Made by a program: the position numbers and the translations under genes. A stretch of 45,025 nt of DNA from an uncultured Pelagibacteraceae bacterium (GTDB lineage: Bacteria; Pseudomonadota; Alphaproteobacteria; Pelagibacterales; Pelagibacteraceae): positions 1 through 45,025 of the forward strand of contig CACPCD010000005.1 of the NCBI GenBank assembly GCA_902632315.1, given 5' to 3'. The first letter of the stretch is position 1. The number at the start of each line of letters is the position of its first letter. Of the stretch, positions 27,600 to 35,991 are shown piece by piece. The notes below the pieces were generated by a model, which was not told the origin of the DNA, searched no databases, and saw nothing but the letters and a program-made list of their open reading frames with translations.

Positions 27600-27630
27600 G
27601 GGCGGTTATTTATAACCGCCCTTTTTATTT
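27600..27630 (+). terminator. Terminator/attenuator between binding protein and permease genes
   Basis: GGGCGGTTAT (27600-27609) pairs with ATAACCGCCC (27612-27621), followed by TTTTTATTT. A strong intrinsic terminator inside the transporter operon, ending at the permease start codon. Read-through would set the ratio of binding protein to permease. Confidence 0.88.
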
Positions 27631-28884
27631 ATGAGCTCAGAAACAAAACAGATTTTAACAACAGATGGAATACCTTTAGAGGTAAGTCTTAAAAAAGCTG
27701 AGAAAAAAAATAAGATTAAAGCTTTCTTGCTAGTTGCTCCTTTATTATTTTTCTTGATTATTACTTATGTCTTTCCAATAGGAGACATGTTGTTTAGAAG
27801 TGTTGACGACAAGATGGTAACTCAGATGCTTCCAAAAACTTTTAAAGCAATGGAAAATTGGGATGGACAAGAGTTGCCAGATGAGGAAGTTTTCGCAGCT
27901 TTTCATGAGGACTTTATAAAACTAGTTGAAGAAAAACGAGAAGGTAAACTATCTACTCAATTAAATTACACAAAGAATGGATTTAAAAGTATTATTAAAA
28001 AATTAAGAAGAGCATCTAAAAAATTTGAAGAGGGAAATTATAAAGAACAAATAATGTCAGTGCATAAAAGATGGGCTGATGTTGAGTATTGGAGAGCAAT
28101 TCAAAGAAGGGCCCCTGAATTTACAGGTCAAAAATATCTAAAAGGAATGGATATGTATGTAAATGAGGAAGGGAAAATAGTAAGTGTTGAGGAAGATAGA
28201 CGAATTCATAGAGTGTTGTGGTTAAGAACTTTGGAGATTGCATTCTTTGTAACAGTCTTTTGTTTTTTGATGGCTTATCCGATTGCCCATCTATTAGCTA
28301 CTCTACCTATGAAGTATAGTAACTTATTAATGATATGCGTACTGTTGCCGTTCTGGACTTCATTACTTGTAAGAACTGCTAGCTGGATGATTTTGTTACA
28401 ACAACAAGGTATCGTTAATGATTTCTTTGTTGGAATAGGATTGGTGGCTGATGATAACAGACCTGAAATGATGTATAATAAGACAGGAAGTTATGTAGCA
28501 ATGACACAAATACTGTTGCCGTTTATGGTCCTACCACTTTATAGTGTAATGAAAACCATTTCACCAAGCTTAATGAGAGCTGGAAAATCCCTGGGTGGAA
28601 CGCCATTTATAGCATTTTGGAAAGTTTATTTCCCATTAACAATACCTGGAATAGGCGCAGGTTGTTTATTAGTATTTATTTTAGCAATTGGTTATTATAT
28701 TACTCCAGCTCTAGTTGGTGGTGCATCTGGAACTTTAATAAGTAACCAAATTGCTTTTCATATGAAAAGTACACTAGATTGGAGCTTTGCTTCTGCAATG
28801 GGATTAATGTTGTTGAGTGGAGTACTAGTTATTTATTGGCTTTATAACAAAATTGTTGGAATAGATAATATTAAATTAGGATAA
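27631..28884 (+). CDS. ABC transporter permease, PotB-like, with large inter-helix insert
   Basis: Inner-membrane permease of the importer. At 417 residues it is over 100 longer than E. coli PotB (about 275-285). The first membrane segment is about 31-51 (AFLLVAPLLFFLIITYVFP). A charged, helical, non-membrane stretch of roughly 145 residues (about 58-200) follows before the second segment (LEIAFFVTVFCFLMAYPIAH). The remaining helices and the ATPase-coupling loop SLGGTPFIAFWKVYFPLTIPG (about 318-338) are normal. By topology the insert would face the periplasm, where it may contact the binding protein. Starts right after the terminator tract and is five bases from the second permease. Confidence 0.9.
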   Translation: MSSETKQILTTDGIPLEVSLKKAEKKNKIKAFLLVAPLLFFLIITYVFPIGDMLFRSVDDKMVTQMLPKTFKAMENWDGQELPDEEVFAAFHEDFIKLVEEKREGKLSTQLNYTKNGFKSIIKKLRRASKKFEEGNYKEQIMSVHKRWADVEYWRAIQRRAPEFTGQKYLKGMDMYVNEEGKIVSVEEDRRIHRVLWLRTLEIAFFVTVFCFLMAYPIAHLLATLPMKYSNLLMICVLLPFWTSLLVRTASWMILLQQQGIVNDFFVGIGLVADDNRPEMMYNKTGSYVAMTQILLPFMVLPLYSVMKTISPSLMRAGKSLGGTPFIAFWKVYFPLTIPGIGAGCLLVFILAIGYYITPALVGGASGTLISNQIAFHMKSTLDWSFASAMGLMLLSGVLVIYWLYNKIVGIDNIKLG

Positions 28885-28889
28885 TTAAG

Positions 28890-29744
28890 ATGGCTTTACC
28901 AAAATATACTGAACCGCATTACAGAATTTGGCATTATATTTACTTAACAATTTGTGGAGCAGTTTTCTTTTTTCTTATAGCACCTTTGTTCGTAATCTTT
29001 CCATTATCATTTAATGCAGAAGAATTTTTAAGTTTTTCTGATGGAATGAAGAGATTAGACCCAGACGCTTTTTCATTAAGATGGTATAAAGACATGATTT
29101 ATGGAACTAAAAATCCATGGGGGCTGGCTGCTAAGAATAGTTTTATAATTGCTATATTTGCAACAATAGGGTCAGTGATACTTGGAACAGTTGCTGCTCT
29201 TGGATTGAGTAGCAGACATATGCCTTACAAAGGTTTAATAATGGCTGTTTTAATCTCACCAATGATCGTACCTTTAATTATTTCAGGTGTTGCCATATTT
29301 TTCTTTATGGCAAAAGCTGGTTTAGCAGCGACACATACTGGTATTGTTCTTGCTCATATTATTTTAGGAACACCTTTTGTGGTGATTACAGTCACAGCTA
29401 CTTTATCAGGATTCGATCATAGCGTCACAAGAGCTGCAGCAAGTTTGGGAAGTGATCCGGTAAATACATTTATGAAAATTACTTTACCACTAATTTTACC
29501 AGGAGTTATATCAGGAGGATTATTTGCTTTTGTAACCTCATTCGATGAAGTCGTTGTAGTTTTATTTTTGGCTGGATTAGAAAATACAACAATCCCGATT
29601 CAAATGTGGACAGGTTTAAGAGAACAATTGAGTCCAACTATTCTAGCTGTTGCAACTTGTTTGATTATTTTGTCAACATTAATCTTAGTAACTGCTGAAC
29701 TTTTAAGAAGAAGATCTGAGAGACTCAGAGGAATAAATCGATAA
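28890..29744 (+). CDS. ABC transporter permease, PotC-like
   Basis: Second inner-membrane permease, 284 residues with six predicted membrane helices beginning at about 16-36 (YIYLTICGAVFFFLIAPLFV). The ATPase-coupling EAA-like loop is AAASLGSDPVNTFMKITLPLILPG (about 183-206). SFNAEEFLSF after the first helix and FDEVVVVLFLAG near the end are typical of PotC/PotI. It pairs with the preceding PotB-like protein and the PotA-like ATPase. The next gene begins 13 bp downstream, probably in the same transcript. Confidence 0.92.
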   Translation: MALPKYTEPHYRIWHYIYLTICGAVFFFLIAPLFVIFPLSFNAEEFLSFSDGMKRLDPDAFSLRWYKDMIYGTKNPWGLAAKNSFIIAIFATIGSVILGTVAALGLSSRHMPYKGLIMAVLISPMIVPLIISGVAIFFFMAKAGLAATHTGIVLAHIILGTPFVVITVTATLSGFDHSVTRAAASLGSDPVNTFMKITLPLILPGVISGGLFAFVTSFDEVVVVLFLAGLENTTIPIQMWTGLREQLSPTILAVATCLIILSTLILVTAELLRRRSERLRGINR

Positions 29745-29757
29745 TTAAAGTTTATCC

Positions 29758-31980
29758 ATGAAAATTAAGAATGTAGTAGTGATTGGCTCAGGAACAATGG
29801 GCAGTGGTATTGCTGCACATTTATGTAATGCAAACATTCCTGTCACATTATTAGATTTAAAAACCGAGATTAGTGAAAAAGCTAGAGAAAGAATTCATAA
29901 ATCAAGACCACCTTTATTAATAGATAGATCAAAAATTGATAATATCAAAGTTGGAAACATTTCTGACAACTTTGATGTAGTTAAAGATGCAGACTGGATT
30001 GTTGAGGCGGTAGTGGAGAGAATTGATATTAAACATCAAATTTATGAAAAGATATTTAAAGAGAGAAAAGATGGTGCAATAGTTTCTTCCAACACGTCTT
30101 CGATACCAATTAAAATTTTATCAGAGCATTTGTCAGATGTAGAAAAAAAAGATTTCTGTATTACACACTTTTTCAATCCTGTTAGGTATATGGGATTATT
30201 GGAAATTGTAAAAAATGAAAATAATGATCTAAATAAAATAAATCAATTAAAAGAATTTTGTGAAGTTGAATTAGGTAAAGGAGCAATTATTTGTAACGAC
30301 ACACCAGGATTTCTAGGAAATAGAGTTGGTGTTTACGCAATGCAAGTTGCAATGACAGAAGCTTTTAAAATGAAACTTTCAGTAGAGGAGGCTGATGCAA
30401 TATTTGGTAGACCTATGGGAATACCAAAAACAGGTGTGTTTGGTTTATACGATTTAATTGGAATCGATTTAATGGCTGATGTACTAAAGAGTTTTATAAA
30501 AGAACTGCCAAAGACTGATGAATTTCATGATGTTGCAAAAGAAATACCACTAGTAAAAAAATTAATTGAAACAGGTTATACAGGAAGAAAAGGTAAAGGT
30601 GGTTTTTATAGAATTAATAAATCTGGAACCTCTAAAGTAATGGAAGCTATAAACCTTGAGTCAGGTGATTACTCGGAAAGTAAAAAAATTGATTTAAAAT
30701 CAGATAAGGTTGATCTTAAAGGTTTAATAAGTAGAAAAGATAAATATGGAGAGTATGCATGGTCAGTTATATCAAAAATAATTAAATATGCTTCATCATT
30801 AGTCCCAGGAATTACAAAAGAATTTAATGATATTGATGAGGCAATGAGACTAGGTTTTAACTGGGCCAAAGGACCATTTGAGATGCTTGAAGATATTGGT
30901 GTAAAAAACTTTTTTGATAAAGTTGATGATTTTTCAGGAAATAATTTTCTTGAAAATTTGTCAAAGACTAAAAATGAAAAATTTTATGGAGAAAGACAAA
31001 AGTACACAAACATAGAAACTCTTGGTAAAGTAAAAAAGACAGCTTCAAATATTGATGGAAATGATTCAGCAAAAATATATAGGTTTAATGATTATAATAT
31101 TGTTGAGTTTACCACAAAAGCAAATGCTCTAGATTATAATTCAATGGATGCACTTAAGAAGGCTACAGATAAGCCTTTAATAATAATTAATGAAAGCATG
31201 CAATTTTCTGCGGGTGTAAACCTTACATATACAATGCAGTTTGCAGATAACAAAGATTTTAAATCAATTGAAAAATTTATTAAATATTTCCAAGAAACTT
31301 GTAAGCACTTAAAATATTCAAAATTTCCTGTAATTTCTGCACCATCAGGGTTAACTTTAGGAGGAGGTTTTGAAGTTATGGTTCAAAGTAATTTTGTTGC
31401 TTCACACACAAATATTGTAGTTGGATTAGTTGAAACTATTGTGGGTTTAATACCTGCAGGTGGTGGATGTAAAGAAATGTTAGCAAGATGGTTAGATACA
31501 GAGGAAGCTAAATCAGATCCTAATTATGCCCCATTAAAAGTTTTTGACATAATTGGTTATGGAAAAACTGCTACTTCGCCAGTTGAGGCAGAACCGATGA
31601 AATATTTAAGACCAGGAGATAAAAAAATAATGAATAGAAATAGCTTGTTGGAAGTTTCAAAAAAAATAATTAGAGAAAATAAAGATTTTAAAGCACCAGA
31701 TGAATTGAAATTTAAACTTCCTGGAAAAGCAGTAAGAGGTGAAATGGATAAAATTTTAGAAAAACTCTACAATCAAAAGATAATACTAGATCATGGTGTA
31801 GAGGTTGCAAAAGAATTAGCTCATGTTTTAAGTGGAGGAGACACCACAATAGATAAAACTTTATCAGAGGATGATATATTTCAATTGGAGCTTAACGCTT
31901 TTATGAAATTAATTGAAATGCAAAAAACTCAGGACAGAATTAAACATACACTTGCTACTGGTAAACCGTTAGTTAACTAA
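29758..31980 (+). CDS. Bifunctional 3-hydroxyacyl-CoA dehydrogenase / enoyl-CoA hydratase, FadN-like
   Basis: Beta-oxidation enzyme of 740 residues with the dehydrogenase first and the hydratase-like half last, the reverse of E. coli FadB and the order of FadN-type proteins. The Rossmann motif GSGTMGSGIAAH is at 10-21, NTSSIPI and ITHFFNPVRYM (about 112-145) are in the catalytic region, and GFLGNRVGVYAMQ begins the second dehydrogenase domain. The crotonase-like part (about 440-620) has SAPSGLTLGGGFEVM and GLIPAGGG. Its place 13 bp after the transporter permease suggests it handles an acyl-CoA derived from the imported compound. Stops overlap the convergent cyclophilin gene by 12 bp. Confidence 0.92.
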   Translation: MKIKNVVVIGSGTMGSGIAAHLCNANIPVTLLDLKTEISEKARERIHKSRPPLLIDRSKIDNIKVGNISDNFDVVKDADWIVEAVVERIDIKHQIYEKIFKERKDGAIVSSNTSSIPIKILSEHLSDVEKKDFCITHFFNPVRYMGLLEIVKNENNDLNKINQLKEFCEVELGKGAIICNDTPGFLGNRVGVYAMQVAMTEAFKMKLSVEEADAIFGRPMGIPKTGVFGLYDLIGIDLMADVLKSFIKELPKTDEFHDVAKEIPLVKKLIETGYTGRKGKGGFYRINKSGTSKVMEAINLESGDYSESKKIDLKSDKVDLKGLISRKDKYGEYAWSVISKIIKYASSLVPGITKEFNDIDEAMRLGFNWAKGPFEMLEDIGVKNFFDKVDDFSGNNFLENLSKTKNEKFYGERQKYTNIETLGKVKKTASNIDGNDSAKIYRFNDYNIVEFTTKANALDYNSMDALKKATDKPLIIINESMQFSAGVNLTYTMQFADNKDFKSIEKFIKYFQETCKHLKYSKFPVISAPSGLTLGGGFEVMVQSNFVASHTNIVVGLVETIVGLIPAGGGCKEMLARWLDTEEAKSDPNYAPLKVFDIIGYGKTATSPVEAEPMKYLRPGDKKIMNRNSLLEVSKKIIRENKDFKAPDELKFKLPGKAVRGEMDKILEKLYNQKIILDHGVEVAKELAHVLSGGDTTIDKTLSEDDIFQLELNAFMKLIEMQKTQDRIKHTLATGKPLVN

Positions 31981-32616
31981 CATTCTTAAAGAAATTATAA
32001 AGTCAGGTCTTAAAACATATTGGGATTTATTTAAGTATTTTATTTTTTCTAGTGCATCTATACCATAAATTACTTTTCCAATTGGTGTAAATTCTGTTTC
32101 ATACAATGGTTCATCTTTTAGAATTATGAAAAATTGACTATCTTCAGTATTAAGTTTTTGTGTTCTTGCTAAACCAACACTCCCTCTTACAAAATTAAAT
32201 GGTGCATCTATTTCAGAATTAATAGTTCCTAATCCAGATTTCCCTGTTCCTATTTTTCCGTAATCTAAATTTCCTTTTTTTCCGAATTCAAGATCACCTG
32301 CTTGAACAAGTGAATCTTTTATCACTCTGTGGAACGCAATATCGTCATAAGCTCTAGAAGAGACTAAAGTCTTAAATCTTGTAACTGCTTTTGGAGAGAT
32401 ATCTGGGTAAAGTTCTATAATCACATTTCCACATTCTACATTAAGTATTGCAATATTCTTGGGATCATCAAAAGAAATCTTTTGAGGATCATAGTTCTTA
32501 ACAAATAAACATTTATTTTTAATCAAAAAAAAAGAACCTAATGAGAAAATCGCAAGTGAAATTAAAAAAATAAAAATTATTTTCTCTGATTTTGATGCTT
32601 TAATTTTCTTTATCAT
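31969..32616 (-). CDS. Membrane-anchored cyclophilin-type peptidyl-prolyl isomerase
   Basis: A 215-residue protein with a single N-terminal membrane segment (about 13-33, IIFIFLISLAIFSLGSFFLI) preceded by lysines, so the catalytic domain should face the periplasm. The cyclophilin domain starts around 52: VIELYPDISPKAVTRFKTLV, then the active-site-like YDDIAFHRVIKDSLVQAGDL, RGSVGLARTQKLNTEDSQFFIIL and YETEFTPIGKVI. It catalyses proline cis-trans isomerisation in protein folding. Its start overlaps the stop of the upstream metallopeptidase gene by 4 bp, so the two envelope proteins are cotranscribed. Unrelated to the adjacent catabolic genes on the other strand. Confidence 0.9.
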   Translation of the reverse strand: MIKKIKASKSEKIIFIFLISLAIFSLGSFFLIKNKCLFVKNYDPQKISFDDPKNIAILNVECGNVIIELYPDISPKAVTRFKTLVSSRAYDDIAFHRVIKDSLVQAGDLEFGKKGNLDYGKIGTGKSGLGTINSEIDAPFNFVRGSVGLARTQKLNTEDSQFFIILKDEPLYETEFTPIGKVIYGIDALEKIKYLNKSQYVLRPDFIISLRMLVN

Positions 32617-33335
32617 AATAGAAAGTTTTTATCAATTTTAAGTAAATTCGACTTAATAAAGTTAATCTTTTTTTCCAGGATAGGATCAACATTTTCTGGA
32701 AAACCTCCGTACATCAGGTGTGAAAAAACTTCAGCCATATCTTCCGATGCAGTTGATTGAGAGTACTCTGTTATGAAACCATTTGGATTTAAGTTGGTAT
32801 CTAAACCAACTTTTTTTGTACAAGTGGAACATTCTGCATATTTAAATGCTTCAATATTAAATTTTGACCAAACTTTTTCATCAAAAATATCTTTATAACT
32901 GTCATGTATAATATGGAATACTTCATGGTGGATTACTCTTTCAAAATACTTTTGATTAAATTTGATATCTAAAATTAAAGTTTTCATTATATTATCTGGT
33001 ATTCCCGCCGTATTAATACCTGATATTGATAAATCCTCACAAAGAACAATGTATTTTAAATTTATTTTTTTTAAAAAATTCTGGGAATATCTATTCAAAT
33101 TCTTTTCAATTATTAAATATTTCTCATCTAAATCTTTTTTCAATGATTTAAAACAATTTATATTATTATCTACACCGATAGTGAATGGTTGCTTTGCATA
33201 AAGATACCTTAACTTATTTTTTGTTTCTAAATTATATATTTCTAAGTTTGGAATTTTAATAAGGTCGTAAATTGTATTTGCTTGAGTTTGAGAAAATATT
33301 AATAAAGATGATAAGATTAATTTAATTAATTTCAT
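32613..33335 (-). CDS. Predicted secreted zinc metallopeptidase-like protein (HExxH)
   Basis: I do not recognise a named family. A 240-residue protein with a signal peptide (about 1-19, ending QTQAN). The motif HHEVFHIIH gives His137, Glu138 and His141 in an HExxH arrangement. Glu198-Asp199 and Glu202 in TASEDMAEVF, about 60 residues later, could supply the third zinc ligand, as in gluzincin-like or lethal-factor-like peptidases. Four Cys residues include a CSTC pair (169-172). It is the first gene of a two-gene unit with the anchored cyclophilin, both likely periplasmic. Only 37 bp separate it from the divergent ureohydrolase start. Peptidase activity is inferred from motifs alone. Confidence 0.65.
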   Translation of the reverse strand: MKLIKLILSSLLIFSQTQANTIYDLIKIPNLEIYNLETKNKLRYLYAKQPFTIGVDNNINCFKSLKKDLDEKYLIIEKNLNRYSQNFLKKINLKYIVLCEDLSISGINTAGIPDNIMKTLILDIKFNQKYFERVIHHEVFHIIHDSYKDIFDEKVWSKFNIEAFKYAECSTCTKKVGLDTNLNPNGFITEYSQSTASEDMAEVFSHLMYGGFPENVDPILEKKINFIKSNLLKIDKNFLL

Positions 33336-33372
33336 AAATTCACATATAGAAGATATTCCAATTTAAAAGAAT

Positions 33373-34347
33373 GTGATACAGTTTCCTGTGAAAAAAAAAA
33401 GAAATAAAGATCCAATCCAACCTATAAGTGGAACTGTAGTACCTAGATTTGCTGGCCCATCTACATTTGCTAGATTGCCAGAGTTAAGAGATGTAGAGAG
33501 TTGTGATGTTGCAATAGTCGGAATTCCTTTTGATGCAGGTACAAGTTATAGGCCAGGTGCAAGATTTGGCCCCCAAAGTATTAGACAAGCCTCTAGACAT
33601 TTAAGAACAAACTATCATCCGAATTATGATGTTGAGCCTTTTAAAGTTCAGCAGGTTGCTGATGCAGGAGATATTACATGTAATCCATTTAATATAGACG
33701 AAGCAATAAAACAAATAGAGCAAGGTGCTATTGAATTATTAAATAAAACTGGAGGAATAATAAGTTTAGGGGGTGATCACACAATTGCATTCCCCTTATT
33801 GAAAGCAGTCAATAAAATAAATAATGGACCAGTTGCACTCGTACATTTTGATGCTCATTTAGATACTTGGGATACGTATTTTGGTGCACCTTATACGCAT
33901 GGCACACCTTTTAGACGTGCAAGAGAAGAGAATCTTTTTTTAGATGATGCCTCTATGCATGTTGGTATCAGAGGACCTCTTTACAGCAGAAATGATTTAA
34001 AAAATGATGAAAGTTTTGGTTTTAAAATAATTCATTGTGATGAATTCCAATCCCAAGGAACTGAAAAGATAGTTGATAGAATAAGAAAAAGAGTAGGTGA
34101 TAACCCTCTATATCTATCTATTGATATAGATGTATTAGACCCAGCATTTGCACCAGGTACAGGTACTCCTGAGATAGCTGGAATGACTTCGAGAGAAATG
34201 GTTAATGTGATAAGAGGTTTATCAGGAATGAATTTAATTTCCGCAGATGTTGTGGAAGTTTCACCAGCGTATGATCACGCTGAAGTAACTTCGCTTGCCG
34301 CTGCAACTATTGTTTACGAATTAACTAATTTGTTTGCAAAAAAGTAA
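33373..34347 (+). CDS. Agmatinase-family ureohydrolase
   Basis: Hydrolyses a guanidino compound to an amine and urea, using a dinuclear metal centre. The metal ligands are all present: His136 in GGDHT, Asp160, His162 and Asp164 in FDAHLDT, and Asp251 and Asp253 in SIDIDVLDPAFAPGTGTPE. The 324 residues and the N-terminal PRFAGPSTFARLP resemble agmatinases and guanidinobutyrase/guanidinopropionase enzymes more than arginase. Agmatine, guanidinobutyrate, guanidinopropionate or guanidine are possible substrates. The start is a GTG (33373), with a second in-frame GTG at 33388. An aldehyde dehydrogenase and an NCS1 permease follow, so it probably belongs to a nitrogen-scavenging unit. Confidence 0.88.
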   Translation: MIQFPVKKKRNKDPIQPISGTVVPRFAGPSTFARLPELRDVESCDVAIVGIPFDAGTSYRPGARFGPQSIRQASRHLRTNYHPNYDVEPFKVQQVADAGDITCNPFNIDEAIKQIEQGAIELLNKTGGIISLGGDHTIAFPLLKAVNKINNGPVALVHFDAHLDTWDTYFGAPYTHGTPFRRAREENLFLDDASMHVGIRGPLYSRNDLKNDESFGFKIIHCDEFQSQGTEKIVDRIRKRVGDNPLYLSIDIDVLDPAFAPGTGTPEIAGMTSREMVNVIRGLSGMNLISADVVEVSPAYDHAEVTSLAAATIVYELTNLFAKK

Positions 34348-34367
34348 AGAAAGTATAATTTTTTGTG

Positions 34368-35804
34368 ATGGAAAATAAAAAAAAATTTTATATCAATGGA
34401 CAGTGGGTTGATCCAAAAAGCAAAGAAATAATTAATGTAGTAAATCCAGCCACAGAGGAAAATTGTGCAGTAATCTCTTTAGGAAACCAGGATGATGTTA
34501 ATGAAGCAGTTAGTGCCGCTAAGAAAGCCTATAGCACATGGGCATTTTCAACAAAAGATGAAAGAGTAAAATTATTAGAAAAACTTTATGAAAATTATAA
34601 AAAAAGATGGGCTGATATCGCAGATGCAATCACTACTGAGATGGGTGCACCAAAGGATTTTGCAACAAAACTTCAGGCAGGAACAGGTGCTGCACATTTA
34701 AAGTCTTTTATAAGATATCTTAAAAATTTTGAATTTGAGAAACCATTAGGAGATCATGCTCCAAATCAAAGACTAATTTATGAGCCAAAAGGAATTTGTG
34801 CATTAATTACTCCATGGAATTGGCCAATGAATCAAGTTTGTTTAAAGGTTATGCCAGCAATAGCATCTGGATGTACAATGGTATTAAAACCTTCAGAGCT
34901 TGCTCCTTTGTCTTCAATAATTTTAGCTGAACTTATTGATGAAACAAAGTTTCCAGCTGGTGTTTTTAATTTAGTTAATGGAGACGGTGCTACTACTGGA
35001 GATGCTTTAACAAGCCATCCCGATATTAATATGATCTCATTTACTGGCTCAACTAGAGCTGGAGCTTTAATTTCACAAAATGCTGCCAAAGATTTTAAAA
35101 GAGTAAGCTTAGAATTAGGTGGTAAAGGTGCTAATATAATCTTTAAAGATGCTGATCCAGATGCGATAGAAAGAGGAGCATTGAGATGTTTTAGAAACTC
35201 AGGTCAATCTTGTAACGCACCAACAAGAATGCTTGTTGAAAAGTCTATGTATAGCGAGGCAATTGAAAGACTAAAAAAATATACAGAAAACTTTGAAGTT
35301 GGTGATCCTAAAAAAGAGGGAGAGCATATTGGCCCAGTAATTTCAGAAACTCAATACAACAAAATACAAACTTTAATTAAAAAAGGTATGGATGAGGGAG
35401 CAAAATTAGTTGCGGGTGGTCCTGGAAAGCCTGAAGGTTTAGAAAAAGGTTATTTTGTTAAGCCAACAGTTTTTGCAGATGTGAATAATGACATGGAAAT
35501 TGCACGTACAGAAATATTTGGACCTGTTTTGTCTGTAATGCCTTTTGATTCCGAAGAGGAAGCAATTAAAATTGCTAATGATACTCCTTATGGTTTAACA
35601 AATTACATTCAAACGCAAGATAAAGAAAAAGTTAAAAGAGTTGCAAGAAAGTTAAGATCAGGAATGGTAGATGTTAATGGAGCAGGTATTGCTGTTGATG
35701 CACCATTTGGTGGTTTCAAACATTCTGGTATAGGTCGAGAAGCTGGCGAACATGGTCTTGAGGAGTTCTTAGAAGTCAAATCAGTAGGTGGCTGGAATAA
35801 TTAA
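34368..35804 (+). CDS. Aldehyde dehydrogenase (ureohydrolase-linked)
   Basis: A second aldehyde dehydrogenase of about 478 residues, distinct from the one at 19117. Asn151 in TPWNWP, Glu249 in LELGGKG and catalytic Cys282 in GQSCNAP are present, with FTGSTRAG for NAD binding and PFGGFKHSGIGREAG near the end. The ATG at 34368 is preferred over the GTG three bases earlier. It lies 20 bp after the ureohydrolase. In polyamine or guanidino-acid breakdown, a ureohydrolase, a transaminase and an ALDH act in sequence, so aminobutyraldehyde-like substrates are plausible; no transaminase is nearby. Family certain, substrate unknown. Confidence 0.92.
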   Translation: MENKKKFYINGQWVDPKSKEIINVVNPATEENCAVISLGNQDDVNEAVSAAKKAYSTWAFSTKDERVKLLEKLYENYKKRWADIADAITTEMGAPKDFATKLQAGTGAAHLKSFIRYLKNFEFEKPLGDHAPNQRLIYEPKGICALITPWNWPMNQVCLKVMPAIASGCTMVLKPSELAPLSSIILAELIDETKFPAGVFNLVNGDGATTGDALTSHPDINMISFTGSTRAGALISQNAAKDFKRVSLELGGKGANIIFKDADPDAIERGALRCFRNSGQSCNAPTRMLVEKSMYSEAIERLKKYTENFEVGDPKKEGEHIGPVISETQYNKIQTLIKKGMDEGAKLVAGGPGKPEGLEKGYFVKPTVFADVNNDMEIARTEIFGPVLSVMPFDSEEEAIKIANDTPYGLTNYIQTQDKEKVKRVARKLRSGMVDVNGAGIAVDAPFGGFKHSGIGREAGEHGLEEFLEVKSVGGWNN

Positions 35805-35991
35805 GTGCGAATATTCAGATATGTTCATTTTAGGTCATGCTTAAATAGTTAGTGATAATATTAAGTTCTAGCTCCCCGTAAAAAAAATATTAATTTGTAT
35901 TTACTTATTAAATAGTTAGTTTTCTCCAAGAGACACATAATGTTGCAATGTTTTTTTTAGTTATGACTTGTAACGAATATAGGAGGAAAAA
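35805..35991 (+). promoter_or_regulatory. 187-bp leader with 13-bp direct repeats upstream of the NCS1 permease
   Basis: The longest intergenic stretch in the window. TTAAATAGTTAGT is repeated exactly at 35841-35853 and 35908-35920, a 67-bp period. Between them lies CTAGCTCCCCG, the only GC-rich patch, next to an A-run. A strong AGGAGG Shine-Dalgarno is at 35981-35986. I could not match it to a known purine, guanidine or other riboswitch. It could hold operators or an unrecognised RNA element. Confidence 0.45.

Noticed and set aside
35805-35991. Guanidine-I (ykkC) or purine riboswitch
   Set aside because: CTAGCTCCCCG only loosely recalls the ykkC core, and the other conserved blocks of either class are missing.
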